Shown here: positions 5,830-6,529 of the stretch, in pieces
Numbering within the stretch: position 1 is the stretch's first letter
Layout of the letters: the number at the start of each line of letters is the position of its first letter
Assembly: GCA_945221685.1 (NCBI GenBank)
Contig: CALYNN010000090.1
Coordinates: 1-6,529 of the forward strand
DNA: 6,529 nucleotides
Source: an uncultured Clostridia bacterium
GTDB taxonomy: Bacteria > Bacillota > Clostridia > Oscillospirales > Acutalibacteraceae
Direction: 5' to 3'
Notes under the pieces: generated by a model
What the model was told of the DNA's origin: nothing
What the model saw: only the letters and a program-made list of their open reading frames with translations
Database searches by the model: none
Position numbers and translations under genes: made by a program

Positions 5830-6529
5830 TCAGTCACCAAAGTTTGTGTTAATGTTTGTTACACCGTCAATAATAATGTCAAAGTAAGGAGCTGAACGGA
5901 AATCACTGCCTGACTCATCAAAGTAACCGTCGTGGATTACATTTGTGTCGCCCTTGAAATCGCCGTCGATATCTGCCATATACTCTGTTAAATTCTTGCC
6001 CTCAACAGTGAACTTAGATGTATCAAATACATGAAGGGTGCCAGCCTTTAATTGGTCAACAACCTTGTTAAGCTCTGCAATAGTTGACTCGCCGTCAACA
6101 ACATCCTGATTGATACCGGAAATTACAACTGAGTTTGTTGCAATTGTACCGCACCAGTTAGTAGGAATTTCCTCGCCCTTAACTGCACTCTCGATAATAA
6201 GCTGGAAGTATGGAGCCCAGTTGATAGCTGAAGAAACGATGAATGTGTTTTCGCCTGCTGAATATGTTGAGCCGTTGTATGAAACATTTGGAACACCTGC
6301 AAGCTCGCAAGCAGTAGGAGCACCTAATGAGTCAGCGTGCTGTGAAATAAGAACGCAACCGTCCTTTTCGATAAGAGCTGTTGCAGCCTCCTGCTCCTTA
6401 GCCTGATCGTACCAAGAGCCTGTGTAACGAACCTTCATTGTTGCTGATTCGCAAACAGAACGAGCACCAAGATAGAATGATGTCATACCTGAAATAACCT
6501 CAGCATATGGGAAAGCATCAACATAACCG
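5830..6529 (-). CDS. BMP-family ABC transporter substrate-binding protein, C-terminal part (partial)
   Basis: This is the extracytoplasmic receptor of the importer encoded downstream. It is cut by the right edge: 232 complete residues remain, and the N-terminus (expected lipoprotein signal peptide and first lobe) is outside the window. The frame runs through an internal Met at 6486, so that codon is not the start; the preceding residues GYVDAFPYAEVISG are in frame and typical. Further typical blocks are FYLGARSV, TGSWYDQAKEQEAA, LISQHADSLGAPTACE and GVPNVSYNGST. These belong to the basic membrane protein (BMP/PnrA/NupN) family, whose characterised members bind purine nucleosides. The C-terminus is more divergent and acidic and ends NINTNFGD. 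Position first in the operon, followed by ATPase and two permeases, fits the nupNOPQ order. Ligand is inferred only. Confidence 0.93.
   Translation of the reverse strand, partial: GYVDAFPYAEVISGMTSFYLGARSVCESATMKVRYTGSWYDQAKEQEAATALIEKDGCVLISQHADSLGAPTACELAGVPNVSYNGSTYSAGENTFIVSSAINWAPYFQLIIESAVKGEEIPTNWCGTIATNSVVISGINQDVVDGESTIAELNKVVDQLKAGTLHVFDTSKFTVEGKNLTEYMADIDGDFKGDTNVIHDGYFDESGSDFRSAPYFDIIIDGVTNINTNFGD

Noticed and set aside
1..6529. Mobile element, CRISPR array, riboswitch, RNA gene or new defence system
   Set aside because: Every stretch above about 170 bases is explained by a conserved gene. I saw no repeat array, transposase, terminal repeats or structured leader. Any riboswitch of the transporter operon would lie beyond the right edge.

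Overview
The window reads as ordinary chromosome from a low-to-moderate G+C Gram-positive anaerobe, most likely class Clostridia. The support is AT-rich intergenic DNA, strong GGAGG-type ribosome sites, a TTG start, and a BMP-type nucleoside transporter operon arranged like Bacillus nupNOPQ. The genus assignment is inference only; there is no rRNA or other marker gene here.

Layout. Bases 1-621 (minus strand) are the N-terminal half of serine hydroxymethyltransferase (glyA), cut by the left edge. It is divergent from yebC (plus, 791-1534). The AT-rich spacer holds one recognisable extended -10 promoter for each gene. yebC ends at a hairpin terminator (about 1546-1589), which it probably shares with a convergent GNAT acetyltransferase (minus, 1606-2085). 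From 2136 to the right edge, everything lies on the minus strand as one operon. In transcription order this is a BMP-family substrate-binding protein (C-terminal part only, 6529-5830), a hairpin, a double-domain ABC ATPase (5740-4205), permease 1 (4221-3118) and permease 2 (3116-2136), then an intrinsic terminator (2128-2097).

How the genes work together. The four transporter genes encode a complete importer: an extracellular binding protein, two different membrane subunits and one fused ATPase. By family it should take up nucleosides or related purines. The ATPase and permease genes overlap or nearly touch, so their translation is probably coupled. The more abundant binding-protein message is set apart from them by a 10-bp hairpin. 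The GNAT gene begins only 11 bases after the operon terminator's T-run, so it may depend on read-through. GlyA (one-carbon metabolism) and YebC (translation factor/regulator family) are housekeeping proteins.

I found no mobile element, CRISPR array, tRNA, rRNA, toxin-antitoxin pair or defence genes, and no evidence for an undescribed system. The points worth a second look are regulatory details and start-site corrections. No gene-free stretch exceeds 300 bases.
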